Source of the DNA: Scheffersomyces stipitis CBS 6054
Taxonomy: Eukaryota; Ascomycota; Pichiomycetes; Serinales; Debaryomycetaceae
Length of the DNA: 64,000 nt
Direction of reading: 5' to 3'
Assembly: GCF_000209165.1 (NCBI RefSeq)
Contig: NC_009042.1
Span: 2,480,001 to 2,544,000, forward strand
Numbering within the stretch: position 1 is the stretch's first letter; each line of letters opens with the position of its first letter. Made by a program: the position numbers and the translations under genes. This document shows positions 1-9,366 of the stretch, one piece after another. The notes below the pieces were generated by a model, which made no database searches, was not told where the DNA came from, and saw only the letters and a list, made by a program, of their open reading frames with translations.

Positions 1-270
1 AACCACCAAGATGCTGGAGTTCTTTAATTTGATCTGGGACTTCAACGAGCCAAATTCGGGAACTATCATCTGCCTGCCATACCGTTTGTACTCATCCAAG
101 CAGAAATTCTCATCTATTTTAGGGTATTTTGCATCATATTCTTCCACTTGAGATTGATTGATATTGGTTACACCGACTTCTGCGACTTTTTTCTTGAGCA
201 CTTCGTTTTCGAGTTCAAGCTCCTGAATTCGCCGAAGAAGCTCTTCTTCGCGAGAGTTGGTCTCGGCCAT
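1..270 (-). CDS. UBA4: UBA4, E1-like activating enzyme for Urm1 (N-terminal 90 codons only)
   Basis: This is the first 90 codons of a gene that continues beyond the left edge of the window. Uba4 adenylates Urm1 and transfers sulfur to it through its rhodanese domain, feeding tRNA 2-thiolation and protein urmylation in the cytosol. Seen here: the ATG is at 268-270 on the minus strand, then a short coiled coil (residues 4-32, rich in Glu, Leu and Lys). It is followed by the family signature DEYKRYGRQMIVPEFG (about 57-72) and the start of the first Rossmann strand (SILVV) at the window edge. The coiled-coil start followed by RYGRQM is typical of the MOCS3/Uba4 branch and not of Uba1 or Uba2. The ATP-binding loop, catalytic Cys and rhodanese domain lie outside the window. 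Confidence 0.9.
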   Translation of the reverse strand, partial: MAETNSREEELLRRIQELELENEVLKKKVAEVGVTNINQSQVEEYDAKYPKIDENFCLDEYKRYGRQMIVPEFGSLKSQIKLKNSSILVV

Positions 271-333
271 TTGTCAAGATTGTTGTAGGTTATTGTCAAT
301 CTTGAATAAAATTGAATAATTTCGAGAAGAGCA

Positions 334-351
334 TCGCACTTCAAAGTGCGA
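334..351. promoter_or_regulatory. 18-bp inverted repeat TCGCACTT-CA-AAGTGCGA in the UBA4 promoter
   Basis: The sequence shows two perfect 8-bp arms around a 2-bp spacer, about 65 bp upstream of the UBA4 start codon. The core TCGCAC/GTGCGA recurs in several other intergenic regions of this window (ESF1, UBA2 and the THP3 promoter region). A dimeric factor site is an inference; I do not know the cognate protein. Confidence 0.4.
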
Positions 352-554
352 CTATATAAAATCATTACTATATAACTCTTAACTATGTGACGTCTCAATT
401 ATAGACATAAATAAGAACATTAGGACAAGTACAATAAAGTACTTAAATAATCTACAATATCTTTCAACTTCTTGTTCCTGTCAGACATTTACATCAATAC
501 CTATAGGTAATTAATCTCAGCTATGTCTATATACATATGCAGCGTACGTCTGGT

Positions 555-1367
555 TTACACAATCTTTTGCTTGACAAAGAAACTCTTCAAGTGACGCAAC
601 TGGTAGAAACAGGTACCAATCAATACAACCAATTGTACAAGAGTCCACTTGACCACTCTGGAGTTGGTCGATTCAGACTGGTTTCTGAACATAGCTTCTC
701 TTTCCCTCATGTGCTCTTGTTCGTAGTGAATCTCTTCCAACTTTGTGTTCAAGTTTTGTACCTTGGCTGTCAAGCTGTCAACTTGTTTTGTGGACTTGGA
801 GTCAGCATAGTCATGGGCACTGCCACTGGCAATGTCAAAGAACACACGGTGGGCCTTGCCGATAGTACCGTCATTATAGACTGGTTTCAAGCAGAACTTG
901 TGTTCACCAGCTTCGTGGGAAGTGAAAGTGAATTCTCCACTTGGTGAAGACTTTTGAGTAACAACTCTCTCGTCGTTGTCAAATGTTTCCTAAAGATGTT
1001 AGTAATGTTTCTAATGTGTTTTGTAGGCTTATACATCCATCAAAACTGATATCAAAGTATGATCGCGAGACGGATCCAGCATGCAATGTTAAACATTGGT
1101 GACATTAACATCTGGAACTGGCTTTGGCTTACTTGAAGTTATACTTACGTCAACAGTTATCTCAACTCTCAAGTTGCCGTTTTTGAAATATTCACCTTGG
1201 TCGTTCTTCTCGTAGGCATCGATTTTTCCGACAACCAACGTGTCTTCTTGCAATTCCTCATAGAAACATCTAGTGTCACCGGTTCTCAAGTAAAAATGCA
1301 AAGCAGTGGAGTATTGGAAAAAAACAAAGAGAACAGTAAGAACCTTTCCAAAAGCTGATTTCATCAT
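555..1367 (-). CDS. p24 (emp24/GP25L) family cargo receptor, ERP1/ERP5/ERP6 (alpha) type, one intron
   Basis: The coding parts are 1149-1367 (exon 1) and 555-989 (exon 2); they join in frame to give 217 residues, the usual p24 length. p24 proteins cycle between ER and Golgi in COPII and COPI vesicles and select cargo such as GPI-anchored proteins. Seen: a signal peptide (residues 1-22, ending STA), then LHFYLRTGDTRCFYEEL, the opening of the GOLD domain typical of alpha-class members. The two conserved GOLD cysteines are in TRCF and HKFC. A coiled coil of about 50 residues follows, then a single membrane segment (WTLVQLVVLIGTCFY) and a short cytosolic tail with an FF motif and basic residues (FFVKQKIV). 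Two ATGs are adjacent (MMK); either would work. Erp1, Erp5 and Erp6 cannot be told apart by eye. Confidence 0.88.
990..1148 (-). other. Intron of the p24 gene (159 nt)
   Basis: On the minus strand the donor is GTAAGT directly after the Asp codon of VEITVD. The branch site TACTAAC is at 998-1004, and the acceptor TTTAG ends at 990. Removing it joins two complete codons (phase 0) and restores the GOLD domain. Reading through would end the protein 19 codons later. Confidence 0.9.
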
Positions 1368-1709
1368 CGTGGCTACGAGTATTAACTATACCTGGAAAGA
1401 GAGGTCGACTTCAAACTTTGATTTGGTGATGTTGATTTTTTCAGTGTTGGTTGGCATTAACGCGTGTATACACTATATGCACTCTTAAGCAAAAGAGTCG
1501 TTCGTGTGACTTGGGTGCAAAATCTACTCTATTTATAGATGGACTCACAGTATTTCGTGAAGTATACTGATTCTATCGCTAGAGTAGGAATACATACATG
1601 GGTGTATACGGTTGTATGTAGTTATGTTTATCTCTTCTCGCTTATCATTTTTCATTCTTGCATTTCTATAATGTGTAATAAATAAGGAAAGGCTACTATT
1701 TAACTCCAG
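1368..1709. other. Intergenic, p24 promoter and RIO1 3' end
   Basis: This 342-base stretch lies between two minus-strand genes. A TATA element (TATAAATA on the minus strand, 1530-1537) lies about 160 bp upstream of the p24 start. I see no other gene or repeat. Confidence 0.5.
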
Positions 1710-3233
1710 CTACTTGGTCTTTCTCTTACTGATGATCTTCTTCTTGACATGTTTCTTCATCTTTGTCTTTCTCTTTTCCTGTTTGGCCAACTTAGCAGCT
1801 TCTTTTCTGGCCTTCTTGTCATCTTTGTCTTCATGTTTCTTTCCCTTAAGAATGGTTTCCTTTTCAACCCACTTCTTTTTCTTCTTCTTGCCTTCGGCAT
1901 CTTCGTCTTCCGCTTCCAGATCATCTTCAGAACCCGTTTCTTCTTCTGAGGATTCGTCTTCATCATCCTCATCCTCTTCCTCATCTTCTTCTTCTTCGTC
2001 GTCGTCGTCTTCGACGTCGACATCGTCATGATCTTCTTCATCACTCACTGCTAATGTCCCATCAATATTCTCATGCGTGCCAACAAGATCAGTCAAAGTA
2101 TCCACTTTTCCTTCAGAAAATTTCTGGAAATCTCTTTCGTCCAAGTGGTTCAATGATCTGACCAAATGCAACGATCTAAAGATTTCATCTTCGACCTCGT
2201 CATCGTCCTCGGTTTTCAATGGTAATGTTTCTAAATATTGACCCAACTGTTCATCAGAGTTATCTTCAATTCCCAACACAGATGCATCTTCAGTGATATA
2301 TTTAAAAAGTAATCTCTCCGGGTAAACGTTGATTTTCTTCCTGGAAAAGAAGTCGTTGACATTTTTTATATCCATCCTTAAGAAGTCGAGTGCCATTGGA
2401 TGCTCTGGTTCCACAGACTGAGATACATCGATTATATACAATTTGTCCTTATGCACTATAGAATTGTATTCACTCAAATCAGCATGAACGAGACGACACA
2501 CTTTATACATCCTTCTCATGTAGAATAACATCTGATGGTAATAGTGAACAATTTCTTCTACATCTTTGAAAGGGTGATCTCTTAACTTTGGTGATGGTTG
2601 TCCATTTCCCTTGGTCAAGTATTCCATTACTAAGACATGCGACCTGAGTTCTACAGGTTCAGGACAGGGAATTCCATTAAGGTACAATCTCTTCAAGTTA
2701 CGGAACTCTTTTTCTGCCCACACCTTGACCATTTTTCTGGGGTTGCTTTGGTTCTTTGTATTTCTGAATCTGAACTCTCCATCCACGTACCTTTCCCTGT
2801 CCTTGAAAACCAAGATAGAAGTCTTGTAAATCTTTACAGCATACTCTCTAGTCGTAACTTCGGGGTCTTCATGGTCTCCATGATACACATTGGCTTCCTT
2901 TCCGGTACTGATACAACCATTTATTCTGGAAATGACGTTTTTGTTAATTATCTTGGCTAAGAAACGCATGGTTCTTGGATCCAACACTTGTTCTACGGTG
3001 GCTCTGTTGGAACGATCTCTAGTAATCTTTGGTCCCTTCTTGATAGGGTCTGTCTTGATTTTGTCTGCGTATTTGGTCACTATTTCTGCATTGGTCAATG
3101 CATTTGGAGCGTGATTAATTGCTGATCTGGAGAGAGAAACCTGGGCATATCTTGAGCCTGAGTCGGAGTCCGAATCCGAGTCTGACGACCAGATTTCTAT
3201 CTGTTGAGCTCGTCTCGCTATTTCGTCTGTCAT
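1710..3233 (-). CDS. RIO1: RIO1 atypical serine kinase, 40S subunit maturation
   Basis: A 507-residue RIO-family kinase needed for late 20S pre-rRNA processing and release of factors from pre-40S particles. Family landmarks are clear: LDPRTMRFL just before the kinase domain, the ATP loop STGKEANVYHG (109-119), catalytic loop HADLSEYN (250-257) and metal-binding IIDVSQSVE (267-275). The C-terminal 130 residues are a long acidic Asp/Glu/Ser run followed by a Lys-rich tail, as in other yeast Rio1 proteins. I chose the ATG at 3231-3233 (MTDEIARR); the frame stays open upstream to 3305 but has no further ATG. The N-terminus carries a Ser-Asp repeat (about 17-26), a likely CK2 target. The gene is divergent from KEI1, with 248 bp between them. 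Confidence 0.95.
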   Translation of the reverse strand: MTDEIARRAQQIEIWSSDSDSDSDSGSRYAQVSLSRSAINHAPNALTNAEIVTKYADKIKTDPIKKGPKITRDRSNRATVEQVLDPRTMRFLAKIINKNVISRINGCISTGKEANVYHGDHEDPEVTTREYAVKIYKTSILVFKDRERYVDGEFRFRNTKNQSNPRKMVKVWAEKEFRNLKRLYLNGIPCPEPVELRSHVLVMEYLTKGNGQPSPKLRDHPFKDVEEIVHYYHQMLFYMRRMYKVCRLVHADLSEYNSIVHKDKLYIIDVSQSVEPEHPMALDFLRMDIKNVNDFFSRKKINVYPERLLFKYITEDASVLGIEDNSDEQLGQYLETLPLKTEDDDEVEDEIFRSLHLVRSLNHLDERDFQKFSEGKVDTLTDLVGTHENIDGTLAVSDEEDHDDVDVEDDDDEEEEDEEEDEDDEDESSEEETGSEDDLEAEDEDAEGKKKKKKWVEKETILKGKKHEDKDDKKARKEAAKLAKQEKRKTKMKKHVKKKIISKRKTK

Positions 3234-3481
3234 ATCTGTATTAGTTTGAAAATGTGGTTTATGAGGCTGAAAACTTGGAAATTTAGTTCTACTTCTAGCC
3301 TTCAACTATCTAATTTTTCAGTATATAGTGCATCTCATATTCTAAATTTTTTTTGGTAGACGTGCGGCGCAGATGTTTCCTATTTCGTGTAGAGTTTTGT
3401 TTGCGATGTTCTAGCAATTACAGATCAGACAAATTCAACTTCTCCAAGAACTTGAGTCTGGAAAAGTTCAACAAATTAAAG

Positions 3482-4262
3482 ATGTCTGTGGGATCCACAT
3501 TGAACCAGATTTTACCTGTGGTAAGTTCAGACCTAAAAAAGAAGAAAAGATCAGTTTTTGCTATCAGAAACCTTTTTGCCAAAAGCGTTCGCCTTACTAA
3601 CCACCTCCTATTAGCGTTTTCTAGGATTCATTCCTCTTTTCATTGGAGTTGAGATTGTTCTCGGAATTTCCATCTTGAACAAAGCTGGAGGCGTTTACGG
3701 TATCTTGTCGATCATAACGGGCCATCCACTCAACTTCTGGCAATGGCTCTACAACATTTTGGCTATCTTTACATTGCCATTCTACATTTCTGCATTGATT
3801 CACTTGAGAGACAAGCCTAGAAATGTGAGGAAATTGTCACTTGCCACAATTGTCTATGTCTTGGATACAGCAATAGGAATTTTTTATACATTGTACTTTA
3901 TCTATTTCTGGTTTAGTCTGGAAGATGTGTCTAGTGAAGAGATTGAAAAAAGAGCAGAAGTGTCTTCAGCTTTGTCATCGCAATCAGCTTCCATCGCTAG
4001 AGAGTTATACGTGACTCTCAGCACCACTATTGTGATCTCTGCCATCAGAATCTATTTCACAATGGTGATAGTATCTTTCACGAGAGCATTGTTGAAGCAA
4101 GATGTCAACGAAAACAGATACAACGACAGTTCAAGAACCGGCGACGACGATGACGAACAGGAAGTCAATGCTTCCAAGGGAGTGTTAGGCGAATGGAAAA
4201 AGTTTGTGTTTGAGTTGGAGATCAAGTCGAAGGAAGTGTTGACTGCATTTTTCAGAGGCTGA
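3482..4262 (+). CDS. KEI1: KEI1, regulatory subunit of inositol phosphorylceramide synthase, one intron
   Basis: Exons 3482-3520 and 3615-4262 join to give 228 residues, close to the 221 of the S. cerevisiae protein. Kei1 is the Golgi membrane partner of Aur1 in IPC synthesis. The strongest match is FLGFIPLFIGVEIVLGISI followed by LNKAGGVYGIL and TGHPL, the family signature. Four hydrophobic segments are visible (about 16-34, 52-73, 90-113 and 145-165). A dibasic EKR-AE site at residues 124-128 sits in the acidic luminal loop, where the family is cut by Kex2 (family knowledge; cleavage here is inferred). The C-terminus is acidic then basic (TGDDDDEQE), as expected for a cytosolic tail. An in-frame CTG follows WFS at the loop and may read as Ser. 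Confidence 0.9.
3521..3614 (+). other. Intron of KEI1 (94 nt)
   Basis: Donor GTAAGT at 3521, branch site TACTAAC at 3595-3601 and acceptor TTAG ending at 3614. Splicing here gives PVRFLGFIPLF, which matches the family. A second AG at 3623-3624, ten bases downstream, would shift the frame, so the first AG must be the productive one. Confidence 0.88.
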
Positions 4263-4784
4263 AGTTTTAGTGGTGATTCTGTTCGCTAATTTTTCCGAAC
4301 ATAATACCATTTTCATTACGTATCGTACTAATAAATGTAATAGACGTGATATAGTCCACTATTGTAAGATAGCTTCTACAATCTAGGCACCTGCCGTTTA
4401 AGCTGGTCCATAGCATATGTAAGCAGATCTATGTAAGCTCTGTAACTCTAGGGAACTTTTTGTAGAAGCTCAAGAAAGAATATAATGTAATTATTCTCCA
4501 TACATTAAACTACGAGAACAGCATAAATCTTTGAACTGACATATCCATTACAAGTTCCCATTTACTGTTACCGAAAGTGACTTGTCCTCTATATCATTAC
4601 AATTATTTATAGACAATCCACGTTAACTACGAGATCTCACCCCAGGTTTCTTAACTATGCGCGCTTAGAAAGCAACATGTTTCATACTAGTTTAGTTTAG
4701 GCATTCTGAATCATCCGTTATAAATCTACAACTTTTCTTTATCTAACAGAATTGCCAGAGTATTTCTATACATAATTGTGCAAA
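4263..4784. other. Intergenic, KEI1 3' end and RTC5 promoter
   Basis: 522 bases, AT-rich. I see no gene, RNA or convincing regulatory element in it. Confidence 0.5.
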
Positions 4785-6755
4785 ATGGGTCAAATCGCTA
4801 GTTCAGCTAATGATGGCAAAAACAATGCTATACTTGAGCTGTTCTCCAAAGAGCAGATCATGGACTTATTATCTAGTCGTTGTCTAACTCTACTCCGCAA
4901 TGTAGAGATCACTTCCATAACAAACAAACTCAATGTCACCAGTCTTCGAGAAAAAAATGTGGTAACACCCACAGATTTGGCGTTGTTGCTCCAGTTGTCT
5001 AACGACATGGATAGGGACAACTCTTCCGTCAATGAGTCGTTTAATAGAGCTCTCAAGATCTTGTATGAATCTACGAGAGTCATTGGCTCACTTCCATTTC
5101 TCAGCAATTATACCAAAACCGACACTTCAGGAGGTTTAACTATCCAAGAGCTCCTAATATCGTCTTTAGTGCATAGTGCGAGATACAAGAAGATCTTTAA
5201 CAGTCAATACGACTACCTCAAACTTATCTTCTGTTCTCTAGCACTTCCACGGCTTGCCGTAGAAACCAACAGTGAAGAACTGAGTGTAGATTTTCTTTCA
5301 GACAAACCAAAGGTCGTTGAACAAGTCGTGCCAGAGCCGTACGTAGTTGAGGTGAGGTATCCAATCAGAGAGGAGGATTCTCCTGATATTCGCCTGAAAA
5401 AGGTGAAATGGGATACATTCAACATCATCAACAATTATGACGATATTGATATTTCAAGCTTAAAAGTCAATGCGTATGATCTCGTGCAAATAATTACCTT
5501 GTTTTTGATTATATCATCGATTCCCAAGATGAAGCGAGATCTCATGCACCAAAAGCTTGTAGGCTATATTGAGAGATGGAAAGAGTTCGAAGTCTATGGA
5601 CTATACATTCTAAAGTATATTAACATTAACCTCAATGCTACAAACTTGCAGACGGAAACTATTACCTTCGAGGAATTCCAGACCACTTTCAACAGGTGTC
5701 TTCCAAATTTCTTCCAGAACGGGTTTTCTATTCTTTTCAAGGAGGGTTTGCTTTCTACGGTAGTAGCAAAGGCAGGATCCAATAATTCAAGTAAGGACAT
5801 ACCAAATAATCCAGAACCACAGAAGCAAGAAGAAGAGGCTACAAAGAAGAAGAAATTCAAATTGCCCAAGTTTGAAGAATCAAAGTTGGTAAATGCTGCA
5901 TCATTATCGTACATTTCAAACGTGGTGTCTGGATTAGGTTCTAGTATCGAAATTTCTAACCAAAACTTGATAAAATTGTATGCTGGTACAGAGGCTGGTT
6001 TTTCGATAAGATCGTTAGAACTGAAAATCTTCAAGTGGCAAGCGCCAACATTGTTCGTAGTTAGTGGCAAGAGACTCAAAAATAAGACCATTGACACAAA
6101 TATGCGATATCAGCAATTCAAAACAGAGTATCCACAATATTTCCGTTCTCTGGAAAGCAACAAACATGACTGGCAGAATGATAACGATAAAATTACATAT
6201 GCTATATTGATTAATCAACCGTGGAAGAATTCTAACAAGAAAAACTTTGGAGACGAGAACACGATAATTCTATCGTTGCTGCCACGCTTGGATTTCTACA
6301 AGAGCATTCATAGTACGGTGTTAAATGGAGAACTGATATACTTTAATACTTTAGGCTTGGGAATTGGCTTCGGCAATACCCAGCCTGTTAATAAGAATGG
6401 AGTCAAGAAGTATTTCCCAGGGGACGTCTCGCTTACCATTGAAGCCAACTTGGAGTTTGCTGTATTCAGACACATTGTGGCGCTGTCAGCAAATACCTCT
6501 ACGTACTTTGAGAGATCACATCAAAGTCAGGTGCGAAGCAGCGATTTTGAAGACCGCTTCATGATCACAGATCTAGAAGTATGGGGTATAGGATCTACAA
6601 AGGATTTGGAAGAGCAGAGAAAACAATGGGAATGGGAGCAGAAACAGGCAGAAGCTAGACAGAGTGTTAATCTCCGTAGTCTAGGAGAAGAAAGAGCATT
6701 TTTGGAAATGGTAGGCTTAGTAGGAAACCACAATTCAAGTGGAGGATCCATATAG
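4785..6755 (+). CDS. RTC5: RTC5-like TLDc-domain protein with N-myristoylation signal
   Basis: A 656-residue protein starting MGQIASSA, a consensus N-myristoylation signal (Gly2, small residue at 6). I therefore take the ATG at 4785; the frame is open a little upstream but has no ATG there. A TLDc domain occupies about residues 385-600. Visible hallmarks are the LIKLYAGTEAGFSIRSLE region, PTLFVVSG, the ILSLLPRLDFYKS segment, and NTLGLGIGFGN just before a Tyr-Phe-Pro-Gly-Asp-Val-Ser-Leu strand. S. cerevisiae Rtc5 is a myristoylated vacuolar-surface TLDc protein linked to V-ATPase disassembly (family knowledge). A Lys/Glu-rich linker (about 340-370) separates an all-helical N-terminal half from TLDc. 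The extreme C-terminus is a charged helix rich in Glu, Gln and Trp. Confidence 0.8.
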   Translation: MGQIASSANDGKNNAILELFSKEQIMDLLSSRCLTLLRNVEITSITNKLNVTSLREKNVVTPTDLALLLQLSNDMDRDNSSVNESFNRALKILYESTRVIGSLPFLSNYTKTDTSGGLTIQELLISSLVHSARYKKIFNSQYDYLKLIFCSLALPRLAVETNSEELSVDFLSDKPKVVEQVVPEPYVVEVRYPIREEDSPDIRLKKVKWDTFNIINNYDDIDISSLKVNAYDLVQIITLFLIISSIPKMKRDLMHQKLVGYIERWKEFEVYGLYILKYININLNATNLQTETITFEEFQTTFNRCLPNFFQNGFSILFKEGLLSTVVAKAGSNNSSKDIPNNPEPQKQEEEATKKKKFKLPKFEESKLVNAASLSYISNVVSGLGSSIEISNQNLIKLYAGTEAGFSIRSLELKIFKWQAPTLFVVSGKRLKNKTIDTNMRYQQFKTEYPQYFRSLESNKHDWQNDNDKITYAILINQPWKNSNKKNFGDENTIILSLLPRLDFYKSIHSTVLNGELIYFNTLGLGIGFGNTQPVNKNGVKKYFPGDVSLTIEANLEFAVFRHIVALSANTSTYFERSHQSQVRSSDFEDRFMITDLEVWGIGSTKDLEEQRKQWEWEQKQAEARQSVNLRSLGEERAFLEMVGLVGNHNSSGGSI

Positions 6756-6927
6756 AGACTTGCAACGGTTTAGATTTTTGACGTATTATGTAAAGTAGCT
6801 AGTCGTGCGAAATCCGATGTGCAGCATCGCACAACCAATTTTTTTTTTGGAACCATCTCTGTTAACTATAGAGAGGATTTCTAGTGTTTAAGTTAGATCT
6901 TCAAGATAGGAATAATAAAGTAAAATA
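6756..6927. promoter_or_regulatory. ESF1 promoter with paired GTGCGA / TCGCAC motifs
   Basis: The 172-bp gap contains GTGCGA at 6805-6810 and its inverse TCGCAC at 6827-6832, about 100 bp before the ESF1 start. The same hexamer forms the palindrome upstream of UBA4. A T9 tract follows at about 6840. The regulatory role is inferred. Confidence 0.35.
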
Positions 6928-8994
6928 ATGGCCAAAGGGGATAAGAAGAAAGACAGTAAGCCCTCGGATACCGGCAGGGACAGGCAACCTGTTACTAGTG
7001 ACGACAGGTTTAAGGCTGTGCACAATGATCCCAGATTCAGATTGCCTCAGTTGAAAAATTTCAAAGTCAAGGTCGATGAGCGTTTCAGCAAGAAGGAATT
7101 GAGAAAATTGAACGCCAGTTCCAGTGGAAAATCTGCCAGAATCGACAGATATGGTAGAAAGATCACAGCCTCAGAAGCTGAAAAAGATCTTGACAAATTC
7201 TATGAACATGAAGAAGAATCTGGAGAAGAAGAGGATGACATTGCTGATGATGTACTTAGAGAAGAAGACGAAGCTGCAGATTCTGAGAGTGACGAAAGTA
7301 AAGAAGATGACGAAGAAGAAGACGTTGAAGACGAGTTAAGGGCCTTGGATGAAGTTTCTGCTTTGGACAGAGCCAGAGGTGAAGGTTTGGGATCATCATC
7401 TGAAAGTGATAGTGAACCTGAATCTGACTCTGATTCTGATTCTGAATCTGAACTGGAGGAGGAATCTGAATCTGAAATCGAAGACGAACAAGAAAAACCA
7501 GAAGAAGGTGATCCGACAAGCGGATTTGCAGTCGTGAATATGGATTGGGACAACATCAAGGCTGTAGATTTGATGGCTACTTTCCTTTCTTTCGTTCCAT
7601 CTGGAGGATCTATCAAGTCTGTAACTATATATCCATCTGAGTTTGGCAAAGAACAGATGCAAAAAGAAGAGATTGAAGGTCCACCAAGAGAATTGTTCAA
7701 AAGCAAAAAGAATAAGAAGGAAGAAGAGTCAGACTCTGACAGTGACTCTGACATCGACCTTGATGTTAACAACAGAGAGGACATGGAAAAGGCTACTCGT
7801 AAGCTTTTTGAAGAAGACGACGGTGAAGAAGATTACGATAGTAAGGCTCTTCGTCGTTACCAATTGCAACGATTAAGATACTATTACGCTGTGGTCAAGT
7901 GTGATTCTGTAAACACAGCCAAAAGCATTTACGACAACTGCGATGGTACTGAATATGAATCCACTGCAAACATCTTTGATTTACGATACGTTCCTGATGA
8001 TATGGAATTTGATGATGAGAGTAAAGATGAGTGCACCAAGATTCCATCCAGTTACAAGCCAGATTCTACATTTGTCACCGATGCATTGCAACATTCCAAA
8101 GTCAAGTTGACCTGGGATGAAACACCAAAGGAAAGATTGACATTGTCTTCGCGACCATTGTCTCAAAAAGAAATCGAGGAAATGGATTTCAAGGCATACT
8201 TAGCTTCTGATACGGATGGAAGCGAGAATGAAGAAGAAGATAAAAGAGAAGCAAAGGACAAATACAAGAACCTCCTCGGAGGTAGTTTCAACTTTAGTGG
8301 AGGAGCCAAATCTGATGGCGAAGATGACGTCGATATGGAAATTACTTTCGACCCAGGCATGAAGGAAGCAGAACAAAAAGAAGAAAATGATGGTGAAGAA
8401 CAAGAATCCACAATAGATGCTTACAGAAGAAAGGAGAAGGAACGTCGTCAACGTAGAATGGCCAAGTTCAAGGGAACTAAGGCAGCCGAAAAGGATGAAA
8501 CTGATGTAAAAGAAAGTGAAACAAAGAAGTCCAAGAATAGGAAACACAATAAAAAACCACAAATTGACGAAAAGTCGAAGGCTGAATTAGAGTTGATCAT
8601 GATGGATGAAAATAACGAATCTAAGAATGAGGAACATTTCAACATGAGAGATGTGATCAAATCTGAGAAGCAGAAGAACAAGAAGGGCAGGAAGAGTAAG
8701 AACATCGACACTGAGATGACTCAGGACAATTTCCATGTCGACTTGAACGATCCTCGTTTCTCTGAAGTTTTCGAGAAACATGATTTCGCTATTGATCCAA
8801 CCAACAGTGAATTCAAAAAGACTGATACAATGAAGAAGATTTTGAAGGAACGTTCCAACAGAAAGCGTGGACACTCTTCTATGGACAAAAGTCAATATAA
8901 GAAGTCTAAGAAGGATTCTTATAAACAGAGCCAAGAAAATGGCTCCGAAGTTGGATCATTGGTCAATAAGATCAAGCAAAAATATAGAAAGTAG
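6928..8994 (+). CDS. ESF1: ESF1, nucleolar pre-rRNA processing factor
   Basis: A 688-residue, very highly charged nucleolar protein required for 18S rRNA production (SSU processome associated). The N-terminus shows the family block TSDDRFKAVHNDPRFRLP followed by DERFSKKELRK. A long acidic Ser/Glu/Asp region spans about 95-200. A conserved folded core (about 205-400) includes VVNMDWDNIKAVDLM and RRYQLQRLRYYYAVV. The C-terminal NUC153 motif, DLNDPRFSEVFEKHDFAIDP, is at about 608-627. The protein ends in a Lys-rich tail. An in-frame CTG at 7453-7455 lies in an alternating Ser/Glu run, consistent with CTG read as Ser. Length and domain order match yeast Esf1. Confidence 0.93.
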   Translation: MAKGDKKKDSKPSDTGRDRQPVTSDDRFKAVHNDPRFRLPQLKNFKVKVDERFSKKELRKLNASSSGKSARIDRYGRKITASEAEKDLDKFYEHEEESGEEEDDIADDVLREEDEAADSESDESKEDDEEEDVEDELRALDEVSALDRARGEGLGSSSESDSEPESDSDSDSESELEEESESEIEDEQEKPEEGDPTSGFAVVNMDWDNIKAVDLMATFLSFVPSGGSIKSVTIYPSEFGKEQMQKEEIEGPPRELFKSKKNKKEEESDSDSDSDIDLDVNNREDMEKATRKLFEEDDGEEDYDSKALRRYQLQRLRYYYAVVKCDSVNTAKSIYDNCDGTEYESTANIFDLRYVPDDMEFDDESKDECTKIPSSYKPDSTFVTDALQHSKVKLTWDETPKERLTLSSRPLSQKEIEEMDFKAYLASDTDGSENEEEDKREAKDKYKNLLGGSFNFSGGAKSDGEDDVDMEITFDPGMKEAEQKEENDGEEQESTIDAYRRKEKERRQRRMAKFKGTKAAEKDETDVKESETKKSKNRKHNKKPQIDEKSKAELELIMMDENNESKNEEHFNMRDVIKSEKQKNKKGRKSKNIDTEMTQDNFHVDLNDPRFSEVFEKHDFAIDPTNSEFKKTDTMKKILKERSNRKRGHSSMDKSQYKKSKKDSYKQSQENGSEVGSLVNKIKQKYRK

Positions 8995-9366
8995 CATTTG
9001 GTAGATTCCGTACTTGTTTTCTAAATAAGTTCCTAATAGCATATTCAGTTAATGAACTTTTCACTTTGTAGTGTTAGCCCATATCTATGTGAGCAGCATA
9101 GTTGTGAAATTCTGAGGTGTCACAATGCGAGTTGATGCAAAATCTTGTTGGTAGCTGCGAAATTTTATCCAAGGAGCCATGATGTGTACCTCAATGCAAA
9201 TTACGGGTATCAAGGCAATTTTACCTACCTGGTAACCCCTTGTGAAATGAATATGACATTGGAAATCCGAAAGGGTGAATTTTTTCGTTGCTTCCTGCGA
9301 CAGAAATAAATAGCGGAGGAAGTCTTCTTTAAACAGCCGTATATCAGAATTGATTCAAGCAACAAC
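8995..9366. other. Intergenic, ESF1 3' end and promoter of the 9.4 kb gene
   Basis: 372 bases. A CCCCT (stress-element-like) sequence occurs near 9235 and an AT-rich AATAAATA near 9305. I see no gene. Confidence 0.4.

Noticed and set aside
1714..2044. Long Ser-rich and Met/Lys-rich frames opposite the RIO1 tail
   Set aside because: Mirror images of the acidic Asp/Glu codons of RIO1, not genes.
3234..3305. 24-codon N-terminal extension of RIO1
   Set aside because: The frame is open but begins at TTG; the first ATG at 3233 fits the family length.
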